NCBI GenBank assembly: GCA_043101635.1 | Contig: JBICIE010000052.1 | Span: 1-23,791 of the forward strand | Origin: CAYMJK01 sp043101635 | GTDB taxonomy: Bacteria; Planctomycetota; Phycisphaerae; Phycisphaerales; UBA1924 | Reading direction: 5' to 3' | Length of the DNA: 23,791 nucleotides | In this document: positions 8,106 through 15,632 of the stretch, piece after piece | How positions within the stretch are numbered: the first letter of the stretch is position 1 | Layout of the letters: every line of letters starts with the position of its first letter | Notes under the pieces: model-generated | What the model was told of the DNA's origin: nothing | Databases searched by the model: none | Seen by the model: only the letters and a program-made list of their open reading frames with translations | Position numbers and translations under genes: made by a program

Positions 8106-9275
8106 ATGCGACAGCTCCCCTTCCAGTACGCATTTCGCAACCTCGGGCGCAGCGGGGTGCGCCTGGCGGCGTCGCTGATCGGCGCAGCGCTGGTCGTGCT
8201 GCTGACGCTGGCGGCGGCGGGTTTCGTGCGCGGCATGCAGCTCACGCTGACACAGGACAGCGGCCTCAATGACAATGTCATCCTGCTCGGCGCCGGCAGC
8301 GAGGAGGCCCTGGAGCGCTCGCAGATCGACGCCGGCAGCGCCGGCATCGCCGCGGCAAGCGTCCCCGGGCTGAAGGAGGCGACGGGCGTGCTGTACGTCT
8401 CGCCGGAGATCCACATGGCGCTGTCGGTGCGCGAGAAGGCCGGCGGCCCCGAGTTGCAGGCAGTCTTGCGCGGCGTGCGCCCGGTGGCGCTGCTGGTGCA
8501 CTCGGAAATCGAGATCGTCGAGGGCCGCCTGCCGGTCTCGGGCGCCGACGAGATCATGGTCGGCGCCCTCGCGGCGACGCGCCTGGGCCTGCCCGAGGCG
8601 CGGCTGGCGCTCGGCAGGACCCTCTGGTTCGACAACCGCGACTGGACCATCGTCGGCCGCTTCAGCGCCCCCAACACCGTCATGAACGCCGAGATCTGGA
8701 TGCCGCTCAACGACCTGCAGGTGGCGACCAAGCGCGAGTCGTCGCTGTCGTGCGTGGTGCTCTCGCTGGACTCGGCGACCTTCGCCGATGTCGATCTGTT
8801 CGCCAAGAGCCGGCTAGATCTCGAACTGGTGGCGCTGCGCGAGGATGACTACTACAGCTCGATCGCCGCGTTCTACCGGCCGATCCGCATCATGATCATC
8901 GTCACCGCGGCCCTGATCGCCGCCGGCGGCGTGCTCGGCGGGCTCAACACCATGTACGCGGCGTTTGCGGCCCGCGTGCGCGAGGTGGGCATGCTGCAGG
9001 CCTTGGGTTTCACGCGCCGCGCCATCGTGCTGAACCTGACCGAGGAGTCGGTCTTCGCCGCGGCCTGCGGCGCCATCATCGGCGCCATCATCGGGCGCCT
9101 GGTCCTGGACGGGCTGGCCATCAAGTTCTCGATGGGCGCCTTTGCGATCACGCTGGACGGGCCGGTCATGCTGACGGGGATCGTCGGCGGGCTGCTGGTG
9201 GGGCTGGTCGGTGCGATCCCCCCCGCGATCCGCTGCCTGCGCCTGCCGATTGCGGAGTCACTCAAGTCGTTCTGA
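8106..9275 (+). CDS. ABC transporter permease, FtsX/MacB type (second)
   Basis: The product is 389 residues with the same topology as its neighbour: N-terminal helix at about 20-40 (LAASLIGAALVVLLTLAAAG), a periplasmic domain, then three C-terminal helices starting at about 260, 312 and 355. The segment VREVGMLQALGFTRRAIV is the conserved cytoplasmic turn of FtsX-like permeases. ATG 8106 lies two bases after the previous stop codon; the frame is open further upstream, but that part overlaps the first permease. The pair probably form the membrane part of one exporter with the preceding ATPase. Confidence 0.95.
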   Translation: MRQLPFQYAFRNLGRSGVRLAASLIGAALVVLLTLAAAGFVRGMQLTLTQDSGLNDNVILLGAGSEEALERSQIDAGSAGIAAASVPGLKEATGVLYVSPEIHMALSVREKAGGPELQAVLRGVRPVALLVHSEIEIVEGRLPVSGADEIMVGALAATRLGLPEARLALGRTLWFDNRDWTIVGRFSAPNTVMNAEIWMPLNDLQVATKRESSLSCVVLSLDSATFADVDLFAKSRLDLELVALREDDYYSSIAAFYRPIRIMIIVTAALIAAGGVLGGLNTMYAAFAARVREVGMLQALGFTRRAIVLNLTEESVFAAACGAIIGAIIGRLVLDGLAIKFSMGAFAITLDGPVMLTGIVGGLLVGLVGAIPPAIRCLRLPIAESLKSF

Positions 9276-9322
9276 AGATGCCACACCGCGCCGCCTGGGC
9301 GCACAGCAATGGAGTTCCACCG

Positions 9323-9856
9323 ATGATCAACCGCACCATTTCGTTCGCCGCGGCCGCCTGCCTGCTCATGCTCGGCGGCTGCGGCGAGTCCGGGTCCCCG
9401 ACCCTCACCGCCGCGGACACGGCTTCCGGCGACTCACCCGCATGGCTGCTGACTTCCGCGCCCGAGGGCGCAACCGGCGTGGCGGCCCTCAAGACCTCCG
9501 CCGCCGAGGGCGACGCCGTCGTGCTGCACGGGCGCATCGGCGGGCGCAAGGACCCGATGAGCGCCGACTCGGCGACGTTCATCGTGATGGATCCGGCCAT
9601 CCCAAGCTGCGCCGATGAGGAAGGCGACCAGTGCAAGACCCCGTGGGACTACTGCTGCGAGACGCCCGAATCGATCACCGCCAACAACGCCACGGTGCAG
9701 CTCGTCGGCGCCGACGGCGCCCCGCTGGCGATCAACCTGACCAGGCACGGCCTTTCGCCGCTGGATGAGGTCATCGTCGTCGGCACGGTTGCCGCCCGCC
9801 CGAACCCGCAGACGCTGGTGGTCAAGGCGACGGGCCTGTACCGCGCTGGCGGCTGA
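9323..9856 (+). CDS. Lipoprotein with a Cys-containing OB-like domain, last gene of exporter operon
   Basis: The product is 177 residues. A signal peptide with lipobox LGGC (Cys20) predicts a lipid-anchored protein. The mature domain starts with a strand-rich segment (VVLHGRIGGRKDP, ATFIVMDP) that looks like an OB-type barrel. It contains a cysteine cluster PSC, QCKTPWDYCCE, and ends with DEVIVVGTVAAR and NPQTLVVKATGLY. I cannot name the family with certainty. ATG 9323 is chosen over 9278 because GGAG (9311-9314) sits at proper spacing and the signal peptide then begins at residue 1. It lies 47 bases after the permease on the same strand, so it probably belongs to the exporter operon. Like the first gene, it is exported and Cys-rich. 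Confidence 0.82.
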   Translation: MINRTISFAAAACLLMLGGCGESGSPTLTAADTASGDSPAWLLTSAPEGATGVAALKTSAAEGDAVVLHGRIGGRKDPMSADSATFIVMDPAIPSCADEEGDQCKTPWDYCCETPESITANNATVQLVGADGAPLAINLTRHGLSPLDEVIVVGTVAARPNPQTLVVKATGLYRAGG

Positions 9857-9869
9857 GTCCCGGTCCCTT

Positions 9870-9973
9870 GCCTTTGGGTACCCCCCCACTCCGTGGGGGC
9901 CTGCCTTTTTGGGTACCCCCCCACTCCGTGGGGGCCTGCCTTTTTGGGTACCCCCCCACTCCGCGGGGGGGCC
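9870..9973. repeat. Three tandem GGTACC-hairpin repeats, 35-base period
   Basis: Three near-identical units follow one another, each with GGGTACC, a C run, ACTCCGTGGGGG and then GCCT(G). GGGTA begins at 9876, 9911 and 9946, giving an exact 35-base period. Each unit folds into a hairpin: CCCCCAC pairs with GTGGGGG around a TCC loop. The unit is preceded by GCCTTTTT, so the T tract of one unit follows the hairpin of the unit before it, like a terminator. The last copy has CCGCGG in place of CCGTGG. The array lies between convergent genes. Single copies occur at 10729 and 21243. Confidence 0.93.
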
Positions 9974-10006
9974 GTGCGCCTCATTCCCACCTGAGCGCAA
10001 TCCGTC

Positions 10007-10711
10007 TCAGACGCTCGCGTCGGCCGGCGCCTGCGCCGCTTCCGCAGGCGGCTTCAACTCCGCGAGCACCTCATCAAGATCGCCGCAGACCGACTCGTCG
10101 ACGTCGCCGGCAAGGTACGCCCGCTCGATGGCGTCGGAGGCCTCGACTGCGCGCAGCTCGAGCAGATCTGAGATGATCAGGCCGTTGAGCGTCTCGTCGT
10201 TGTAGCGAGACAGCTTCAGTTGCTCGGCGAGCTTGCTGATCACAGTGCTGCGATACTCGGAGAAGCTCGCCGCGATGCGCCGCATCGCATACGCGGCAGC
10301 CGTCCGGGCAAACAGGCCCCGCCGCTGATCGGGCACGAACAGCGCGAGCTGCGCCAGCGCCGCCGGCCCGATCATCGCCAGCGCCTCCGGGATCTCTTCC
10401 AGCCCCCAGTCGTCGTGGATCTGGGCTGCGTAGTCGAGCCGCTCCAGCAGCGGCCTGATCGCCGACTCGCATCGCAACTGCCCAAGCGCCCGCCATGCGT
10501 GAAGCGGGCCAAAACACGCCGGCAAATCCAGCATGTACTGCCGGCGATCGGTCGCCAGCGCGATCAGCGCCTCGGCGTCGGCGGGACCGATTCCCAGCGT
10601 GCTGTAATCCATCCACAGTTCCGGACGCTCGGCGGGGCCGCGTGGATCCTCCCGCGGATCACCGAGTGCGAGCAGTGGCTGAAGGCGATCAGGAATCTCG
10701 TGGCGTCTCAT
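10007..10711 (-). CDS. HEAT-like repeat protein of unknown function
   Basis: The product is 234 residues, helical, with no signal peptide. Successive helical pairs such as HAWRALGQLRCESAIRPLL and IPEALAMIGPAALAQLALFV resemble HEAT or PBS-lyase-type repeats, which usually form protein-binding solenoids. The C-terminus is acidic and ends in an Ala/Pro tail (AEAAQAPADASV). ATG 10711 is chosen because AAGGAG sits five bases before it; the frame stays open to 10741 but that part reads through a GGTACC-hairpin repeat. It is convergent with the exporter operon and has no visible functional partner. A DUF1186-like relation is possible but not verified. Confidence 0.75.
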   Translation of the reverse strand: MRRHEIPDRLQPLLALGDPREDPRGPAERPELWMDYSTLGIGPADAEALIALATDRRQYMLDLPACFGPLHAWRALGQLRCESAIRPLLERLDYAAQIHDDWGLEEIPEALAMIGPAALAQLALFVPDQRRGLFARTAAAYAMRRIAASFSEYRSTVISKLAEQLKLSRYNDETLNGLIISDLLELRAVEASDAIERAYLAGDVDESVCGDLDEVLAELKPPAEAAQAPADASV

Positions 10712-10728
10712 CGTGGCTCCTTCCGCTC

Positions 10729-10755
10729 TGGGTACCCCCACTCCGTGGGGGGCCC
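10729..10755. repeat. Single GGTACC-hairpin repeat upstream of the HEAT-like gene
   Basis: This stretch carries TGGGTACCCCCACTCCGTGG and then GGGGCCC, the same core and orientation as the tandem array at 9870. The stem CCCCCAC/GTGGGGG with a TCC loop is kept. It lies 18 bases upstream of the HEAT-like start codon, in the gap to the next minus-strand gene. Confidence 0.88.
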
Positions 10756-10876
10756 GCGCTTCCTGCGCCCGAACATAAGCGCATCCGTCTGCCGCACAAG
10801 CCTACATCGCCGGTCGCCCGACCACTCGACTGCAAACGACAATGTGGACCCGCCGATGCAATCGTGGATCCCGGTC

Positions 10877-11173
10877 TCACAGAAGCTGCGCAGCGATCGC
10901 GAAGGCAACCACGATCGCGATGATCGCCAGGGCAACCGCCGCGGCGATCGAAATCGGCCGAGGCCGGCGGCGCCCGCCAATGCGGCGCCCGGGCCTGCCT
11001 CCCCTGCGCTGCGGCGCCACCACCGATTCGAACTTCACCTCGCCGACCAGCCACTCGCCCTGGCCCTGCTCGGCGGCGCGTTCGCGGGCGCCGTCCTCGG
11101 TCGTCGCCTCCACGATGGTGTGGGAGACCTGCCCCGTTGCCTTGTCCGCGACGCTGACGCGATACCGGTTCAT
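10877..11173 (-). CDS. Small protein with a C-terminal membrane helix
   Basis: The product is 98 residues. Residues 1-50 form a small alpha/beta segment (MNRYRVSVADKATGQVSHTI, then ATTEDGARERAAEQGQGEWL) of the kind that ends with a glycine-tryptophan strand. It is followed by a very basic Arg/Gly linker (RRGGRPGRRIGGRRRPRP) and one membrane helix (ISIAAAVALAIIAIVVAFAIA) at the C-terminus. This predicts a cytoplasmic domain tethered to the inner membrane. ATG 11173 is preferred over the longer frame to 11233 because AGGGG precedes it. TAGGAT, 17 bases upstream on the minus strand, may be a -10 box. No known family is recognised. Confidence 0.72.
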   Translation of the reverse strand: MNRYRVSVADKATGQVSHTIVEATTEDGARERAAEQGQGEWLVGEVKFESVVAPQRRGGRPGRRIGGRRRPRPISIAAAVALAIIAIVVAFAIAAQLL

Positions 11174-11239
11174 GGGCGCCCCTGTGGCCGATCCTAGTCG
11201 CCCGGGAGACGGCCGCGCGAGCAGCCGCCGCATCGTGCG

Positions 11240-12622
11240 CTACGGACACCCCGCCGCACACGCGTTCTGGACGCACAGGAAGTCGAAGAACGTCAGCGAG
11301 CCGTCACCGTCGCAGTCGGCGGCGGGGTCGCCGGCGGCGAACTGGTTCTGAAAGCACAGGAAGTCGAACACTGTCAGGGCGCTGTCGCCGTCGCAGTCGG
11401 CGTAGCAGGCGCAGTCGAGTTCGAAGATGAAGACGGCGCCCGCGTTGGATGCCCGATCGTCGTCGGTGCGGGCCCCGGCCACGATGCGCTGCCCGTCGAT
11501 CGCCACCCAGTGGCCGAAGCGATCCTCCGCGGCGCCGTCAGAGGCCAGCAGCTTGGCAACCTGCCGCCACGAGCCGCCAATGCGCCGGTACACGAACGCC
11601 GAGCCGGCGTCGACGCCAAGATCATCGTCGGAGTACGACCCGACGACCGCGGTCTGCCCGCTGATCGCTGCGCTGCAGCCGAAGCGATCGTTCGGCCCGC
11701 CGTCGGAGGCCAGCAGCTTGGCGACCTCGGTCCAGGCCCCGTCGATGCGCTGGAAGATGTACGCCGAGCCGGCCTCCACGCCCCGGTCCTGGTCGCCCTC
11801 GGCGCCGATCACGATCAGGTCGCCGCTGATGGACGCCGCGTGCCCGAAGCGGTCGTTGGGCGAGCCGTCGGAGGCGACGATCTTGGCCACCAGCGTCCAG
11901 GCGCCGCCGATCTTCTCGAACACGTACGCGGCCCCGACGTTCTCGCCATCCGACATGGCGCTGCACACGATCGCGTCGCCGCTGACCGAAACCGAGAACC
12001 CGAAGATGTCGTGCCCCTCGCGATCGGGCGCGATGAGCTTCGCCACGAAGCGCCACACCCCCGCGACCCGCTCGAAGACGTACGCGGAGCCGGCGTGCTG
12101 ATCGTCCCAGTAGGCGCCGATGACCGCCGTCTCCCCGCTGACCGACGCCGCGATCCCGAAGCGGTCCTCCTCGGCGCCGTCGAAGGCGGTCAGCTTGGCG
12201 ACCTCGGTCCACACGCCCCCGACCCGCTCGAACACATACGCCGCGCCGGCGTCGGTGGCCGCGGTGTCCGAGCGCGCACAACCGACGATCGCGATCTCGC
12301 CGCTCACGGCGACGGCGTTGCCGAAGCGATCCCCCGGCGCGCCATCCGAGGCCAGCAGCTTCGCGCTGAACTCCCATGCCCCGCCGCGGCGCTCAAACAC
12401 ATACGCGGCGCCGGAATCAACGCCCAGATCATCCTGTCCGGTCGCCCCGGCAAACAGCGCGTCCCCGCTGATCGCAACCGGATGGCCAAGGACATCACCC
12501 TGTGCCCCATCCGGCGCCAGCAGCTTGGCGACCTCATCCGCCTCGCACTGCCCCGCCGCCGCAAGGGCCATCGACCCGAGCCAGCAGGCGCCGAGGATCC
12601 CGCTGCGCCGCCACCGTGCCAT
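11240..12622 (-). CDS. Exported FG-GAP seven-repeat protein with dockerin-like C-terminus
   Basis: The product is 460 residues. A signal peptide (LGACWLGSMALAAAG) is followed by seven copies of a repeat of about 53 residues, each reading like AKLLASDGxxxDRFGxxxxxSG and then GSAYVFERxxGxW. This is the FG-GAP-type integrin-like repeat, and seven copies predict a complete seven-bladed beta-propeller. Residues 404-460 form a dockerin-like module with two EF-hand-like halves, DCDGDSALTVFDFLCFQN and DCDGDGSLTFFDFLCVQN, ending AAGCP. Such propellers are usually surface or adhesion proteins. The start has a strong GAGGAGG site. It is the last gene of the minus-strand exported-protein cluster. Confidence 0.93.
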   Translation of the reverse strand: MARWRRSGILGACWLGSMALAAAGQCEADEVAKLLAPDGAQGDVLGHPVAISGDALFAGATGQDDLGVDSGAAYVFERRGGAWEFSAKLLASDGAPGDRFGNAVAVSGEIAIVGCARSDTAATDAGAAYVFERVGGVWTEVAKLTAFDGAEEDRFGIAASVSGETAVIGAYWDDQHAGSAYVFERVAGVWRFVAKLIAPDREGHDIFGFSVSVSGDAIVCSAMSDGENVGAAYVFEKIGGAWTLVAKIVASDGSPNDRFGHAASISGDLIVIGAEGDQDRGVEAGSAYIFQRIDGAWTEVAKLLASDGGPNDRFGCSAAISGQTAVVGSYSDDDLGVDAGSAFVYRRIGGSWRQVAKLLASDGAAEDRFGHWVAIDGQRIVAGARTDDDRASNAGAVFIFELDCACYADCDGDSALTVFDFLCFQNQFAAGDPAADCDGDGSLTFFDFLCVQNACAAGCP

Positions 12623-12702
12623 GCCGACCTCCTCGTCTGCCCGCCCGCCGCCGCGCCCCGCCCGCGATCAGCGTACCGGCGCGGCCATCGCCGGGCCCGC
12701 GC

Positions 12703-13404
12703 CTACGGACACCCTGCCGCAAACGCCGCCTGGTAGCACAGAAAATCCGCAAAGTCGATCGCGCCCGAGCCGTCGCAATCGGCCGAGGGCTCGCCGGCCG
12801 CGAAGGCGTTCTGGAAGCAGAGGAAGTCAAAGATGTTGAGCGATCCCGAGACATCACAGTCGGGGTAGCACATCGTGTCGAACAGGTCGATGCGCATGGC
12901 GTCCATCATGACGAACTCGCCGGTTCCGCTGCCGCGAACGATGATGCTGGTCACCGGCTGATCGCTCTGCCACCCGCGCCAGTGCCAGGTGCACTGCGTG
13001 CTGAGGCCGAGCGGCGCCGATCCGAGCAGTGCGCCGCCGGCGTCGTAGAACTCGACGGTATCGTCGCCCGCAAAGAGCTGCCCGAAGTACCCGCCGAAGC
13101 GGCGCACTGGCCGATCAAAGCTGTACTCCAGCGCTCCGGTGGCCGATCCCACGAAGACCGTCCCCTCATGGGCAACGAACCTGCAAGCGGTCGTTCCCCA
13201 TCCCTTTGAGATCAGCGGCGCGCCGGAGCACAGGTCCGCCGTGCCCTCGAAGATGCGCGGCGCAATGCAGTCGCCGGCGCGCATCTTGTCCTCGAAGTTC
13301 TCGGCAAGCTCGCCGGGAAACTCCGTGATCCCGGTGATCTGGCCGCTGGCGGCGCCGACCACCAGCATCCAGCAGGGAGCCAGAGCCCATCTCCTCAGGC
13401 GCAT
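12703..13404 (-). CDS. Exported beta-sandwich-type protein with dockerin-like C-terminus
   Basis: The product is 233 residues: a signal peptide (ALAPCWMLVVGAASG), a strand-rich domain (about 22-178) and a dockerin-like end (179-233) with DCDVSGSLNIFDFLCFQN and DCDGSGAIDFADFLCYQ, closing AAGCP. The middle domain contains FGGYFGQLFAGDDTVEFYDA and WRGWQSDQPVTSIIVRGSG. This pattern is seen in exported proteins with variable anchors (sugar-binding-like or jelly-roll domains), but the ligand is unknown. ATG 13404 is selected because GGGAGG precedes it; a longer open frame to 13494 reads into the upstream gene. It lies 25 bases after the stop of that gene, so they are probably cotranscribed. Confidence 0.88.
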   Translation of the reverse strand: MRLRRWALAPCWMLVVGAASGQITGITEFPGELAENFEDKMRAGDCIAPRIFEGTADLCSGAPLISKGWGTTACRFVAHEGTVFVGSATGALEYSFDRPVRRFGGYFGQLFAGDDTVEFYDAGGALLGSAPLGLSTQCTWHWRGWQSDQPVTSIIVRGSGTGEFVMMDAMRIDLFDTMCYPDCDVSGSLNIFDFLCFQNAFAAGEPSADCDGSGAIDFADFLCYQAAFAAGCP

Positions 13405-13429
13405 CGAGACCTCCCTTCTTGTGCGACCC

Positions 13430-14488
13430 TCAGCCGCCTTCATCGACCTGCGCATCAGCTTCCTCCGCCCTCGCCGGACGGACCTCTGCTGCACGGTACG
13501 GATTCAAGGGCCGGCCAGCCTTCTCCAGCCTTCCGCGAAGGGCCGCGTACGCAATCGCTGTCGTGACATCGATCGCCGCGGCCCGCTGCCCGCCCGGCAA
13601 CTCGACCTGCTCGCTGCGGAACTTCGACGCCGTCGCGAGCAGGCGCTCGGCGGTCAAATCCGGCGGCAGTTCGGGCGCATAACGCTCCCGAAGCGCGGCC
13701 CGCTCCTCTGGCGGAAGCTCCGCGATCGCCTTCGTCAGCTCTTCCAGCCGCGGCGGCGGCGAGTGCACCCCGTCCGACCAGCTCACCACGAACGGCATCT
13801 TCACCCACATCGGCTGATCATCGTCGAGCGTGACGGTGGCGCCGCCGCAGCCGGCAATGTTGTCGGCCGAAAAGACCGCGACGTGCGCCTCGCCCTCCGG
13901 CAACCCGCGGAAGATCGTCTCGCCATCCGGCATGCGGTTGAACCCGGCCATCGATTGCAGGAACGGCCCGACCCACCCGCCGAAGCCGAGGATCGGATCC
14001 GTCCGCAGCGGCGCTGTGCTGACCACCACCAGCGTCTCGTTGTTGCCCGCGTGATCGCCCAGCACCAGCGTCGCGCTGCCCAGCGGCCGCATCTCGATGC
14101 GCTCCACCTCGCCGGGCTTGAGTTCGACCATCGCAGCGCCGCGCACGTGCACGACCTTCGCGTTGACTTCGAGGGCGCCCGGCGGATCGGGCTCGCCCAC
14201 CCACGACTGCGCCAGCAGCCGATACTCCCCCGGCTCGACCGCGCCGAAGCTGAATGACCCGTCTTCGCCCGTGACGGCAAAGGCGATGTCCGCCATCGCC
14301 GCCTCGGTGTCGCCCGGACCGTCGGTGAACGGCGCCCACGTCGCCCGCCGCACCGGCACACCCGTTGCGGCGTCGGTGACGATGACCGCGGCGCCGGCCC
14401 CGGGCGCGCCGGCGCCATCCAGCACGCGCCCGCCGATCGAGCCCGGTTCAGCGTGCGCCAGCGCGGCGAGCACCAGGGATTCCAGCAT
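13430..14488 (-). CDS. Protein with a carboxypeptidase-regulatory-like domain, possibly exported
   Basis: The product is 352 residues. A short hydrophobic start (MLESLVLAALAHAEPG) may be a signal peptide. Residues about 15-120 read as a carboxypeptidase-regulatory-like (CarboxypepD_reg) beta-sandwich: GSIGGRVLDGAGAPGAGAAV, then GEDGSFSFGAVEPGEYRLLA. More strand-rich sequence follows (GETIFRGLPEGEAHVAVF). The last 110 residues are helical and charged (LPPEERAALRERYAPELPP). Unlike its neighbours it lacks a dockerin-like end. ATG 14488 has no Shine-Dalgarno sequence, but TAGGCT lies six bases before it on the minus strand, so the message may be leaderless. Function is unknown. Confidence 0.82.
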   Translation of the reverse strand: MLESLVLAALAHAEPGSIGGRVLDGAGAPGAGAAVIVTDAATGVPVRRATWAPFTDGPGDTEAAMADIAFAVTGEDGSFSFGAVEPGEYRLLAQSWVGEPDPPGALEVNAKVVHVRGAAMVELKPGEVERIEMRPLGSATLVLGDHAGNNETLVVVSTAPLRTDPILGFGGWVGPFLQSMAGFNRMPDGETIFRGLPEGEAHVAVFSADNIAGCGGATVTLDDDQPMWVKMPFVVSWSDGVHSPPPRLEELTKAIAELPPEERAALRERYAPELPPDLTAERLLATASKFRSEQVELPGGQRAAAIDVTTAIAYAALRGRLEKAGRPLNPYRAAEVRPARAEEADAQVDEGG

Positions 14489-14558
14489 GCGCCCAGCCTA
14501 CCCCAATCCGCCGCCCGCCGCAACCGCTCTCACGGGCTCCGATCGCCGCTGCGGACCG

Positions 14559-15497
14559 CTACGGGCAGCCCGCGGCGAACTCGTTCTGGAAGGCCAGGAA
14601 GTCGAAGAAGTCCAGCACGCCGTCGCCCGTGAAGTCGACAATGGGGTCGCCGAGCGCAAACAGGTTCTGGAACTCGAAGAAGTCGAAAATGTCGAGTTGG
14701 CAGTCGCCCGTCAGGTCGGCCCGGCACTCGAAGGGGATCGGCGCGAACGTGAACCCCGGATCCGGCGCGATGAAAGCGAGCGTGTTGAGCGCAAAGACGC
14801 GACCGGTCGGACCCCAGAACGGCGAAGACGGACAGCCGCCGGCGGACATGGCCCACTCCTCTTCATTGATCACGACCGCGCGCCCCGCGCCGTCGTCGAA
14901 CGCAGCCCCGATGATCGCGGCGCCATCCACGACGATCGGTGTCGCGTCCGCGGGCAGAGACTCGAACTCGCAGCGGTAGATAAACCGCCAGGAGCCGATC
15001 AGAGCGCCGAACGGGCCATCGAGCACCGGGTGCGAGCCGCTGGCGAAGTCCATGTCACCGCCGCCGCACCCCACGGCGAGGCCGGTATCCAGCACCGGGG
15101 CCATCTGATCACCCGCGCGGTTGGTGAAGAAGAACAGGCCGCCGCCCTGGTCGACGAACTGGCGCAGGTAGTAGCGCTCGCAGGCGTCGAGCCCGCCGAT
15201 GACAGCCGACAATACCACGACATCGGCGCCCGCCAGCGACATCTCATCGAAGCGGGCGGTCTCGATCAGTCGCGGCGTGCGCTCGACAATGGCCCCGGGG
15301 CCGAACGCCGCCGGGTCCAGAATCGCCTCGCGCATACCCTGGAGCACCCCGCCAGTGACCAGCGCGAAGCTGTCAGAGCCGCACGCAGATGCCCGCGTGT
15401 CGTCAGGTGTGAGGATCCGAAGGTCGGGAGCCGTCTGTGCGACGGCCGTCACCGAGGCAGCCAGCGCCACTGCACACGAAACACCAGTTGTTCGCAT
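14559..15497 (-). CDS. Exported GATase-like domain protein with dockerin-like C-terminus
   Basis: The product is 312 residues. It has a signal peptide (SCAVALAASVTAVAQ). The alpha/beta domain (about 25-255) resembles the class I glutamine amidotransferase-like (DJ-1/ThuA-like) fold: LRILTPDD at the first strand, ADVVVLSAVIGGL at the middle, YLRQFVDQGGGLFFFTN, and RAVVINEEEW. No clear catalytic Cys nucleophile elbow is seen, so it may bind rather than catalyse. Residues 258-312 are the dockerin-like module (DLTGDCQLDIFDFFEFQN, DFTGDGVLDFFDFLAFQN, closing AAGCP). ATG 15497 is used because GGAGGAGG precedes it; ATG 15512 would place that site inside the gene. Confidence 0.87.
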   Translation of the reverse strand: MRTTGVSCAVALAASVTAVAQTAPDLRILTPDDTRASACGSDSFALVTGGVLQGMREAILDPAAFGPGAIVERTPRLIETARFDEMSLAGADVVVLSAVIGGLDACERYYLRQFVDQGGGLFFFTNRAGDQMAPVLDTGLAVGCGGGDMDFASGSHPVLDGPFGALIGSWRFIYRCEFESLPADATPIVVDGAAIIGAAFDDGAGRAVVINEEEWAMSAGGCPSSPFWGPTGRVFALNTLAFIAPDPGFTFAPIPFECRADLTGDCQLDIFDFFEFQNLFALGDPIVDFTGDGVLDFFDFLAFQNEFAAGCP

Positions 15498-15538
15498 CCC
15501 ATCCTCCTCCACGCGCCTGCGCGCAGGTCGAGTTCGGC

Positions 15539-15568
15539 ATGATAACGAACTCGTCCAACCTCTGCAAA
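15539..15568 (-). promoter_or_regulatory. Candidate promoter for the GATase-like dockerin gene
   Basis: On the minus strand TTTGCA (15568-15563) and TATCAT (15544-15539) are 18 bases apart, and the start codon at 15497 lies about 40 bases downstream. The stretch is notably AT-richer than its surroundings. Confidence 0.4.
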
Positions 15569-15632
15569 CCTGCGCCCGCGCCCGCCTGGCGAAGCCCGCT
15601 CGAAAACGCGCGATTATCGGACATCGCCCACG

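Noticed and set aside
4206..8133. Three long minus-strand frames (over 500 residues each) opposite the exporter operon
   Set aside because: They mirror strongly identified genes, have His/Arg/Gly-rich composition typical of antisense frames in GC-rich DNA, and lack ribosome-binding sites.
9870..9973. Tandem 35-base units as a CRISPR array
   Set aside because: There are no unique spacers; the units are contiguous and themselves form GC hairpins, and no cas genes are near.
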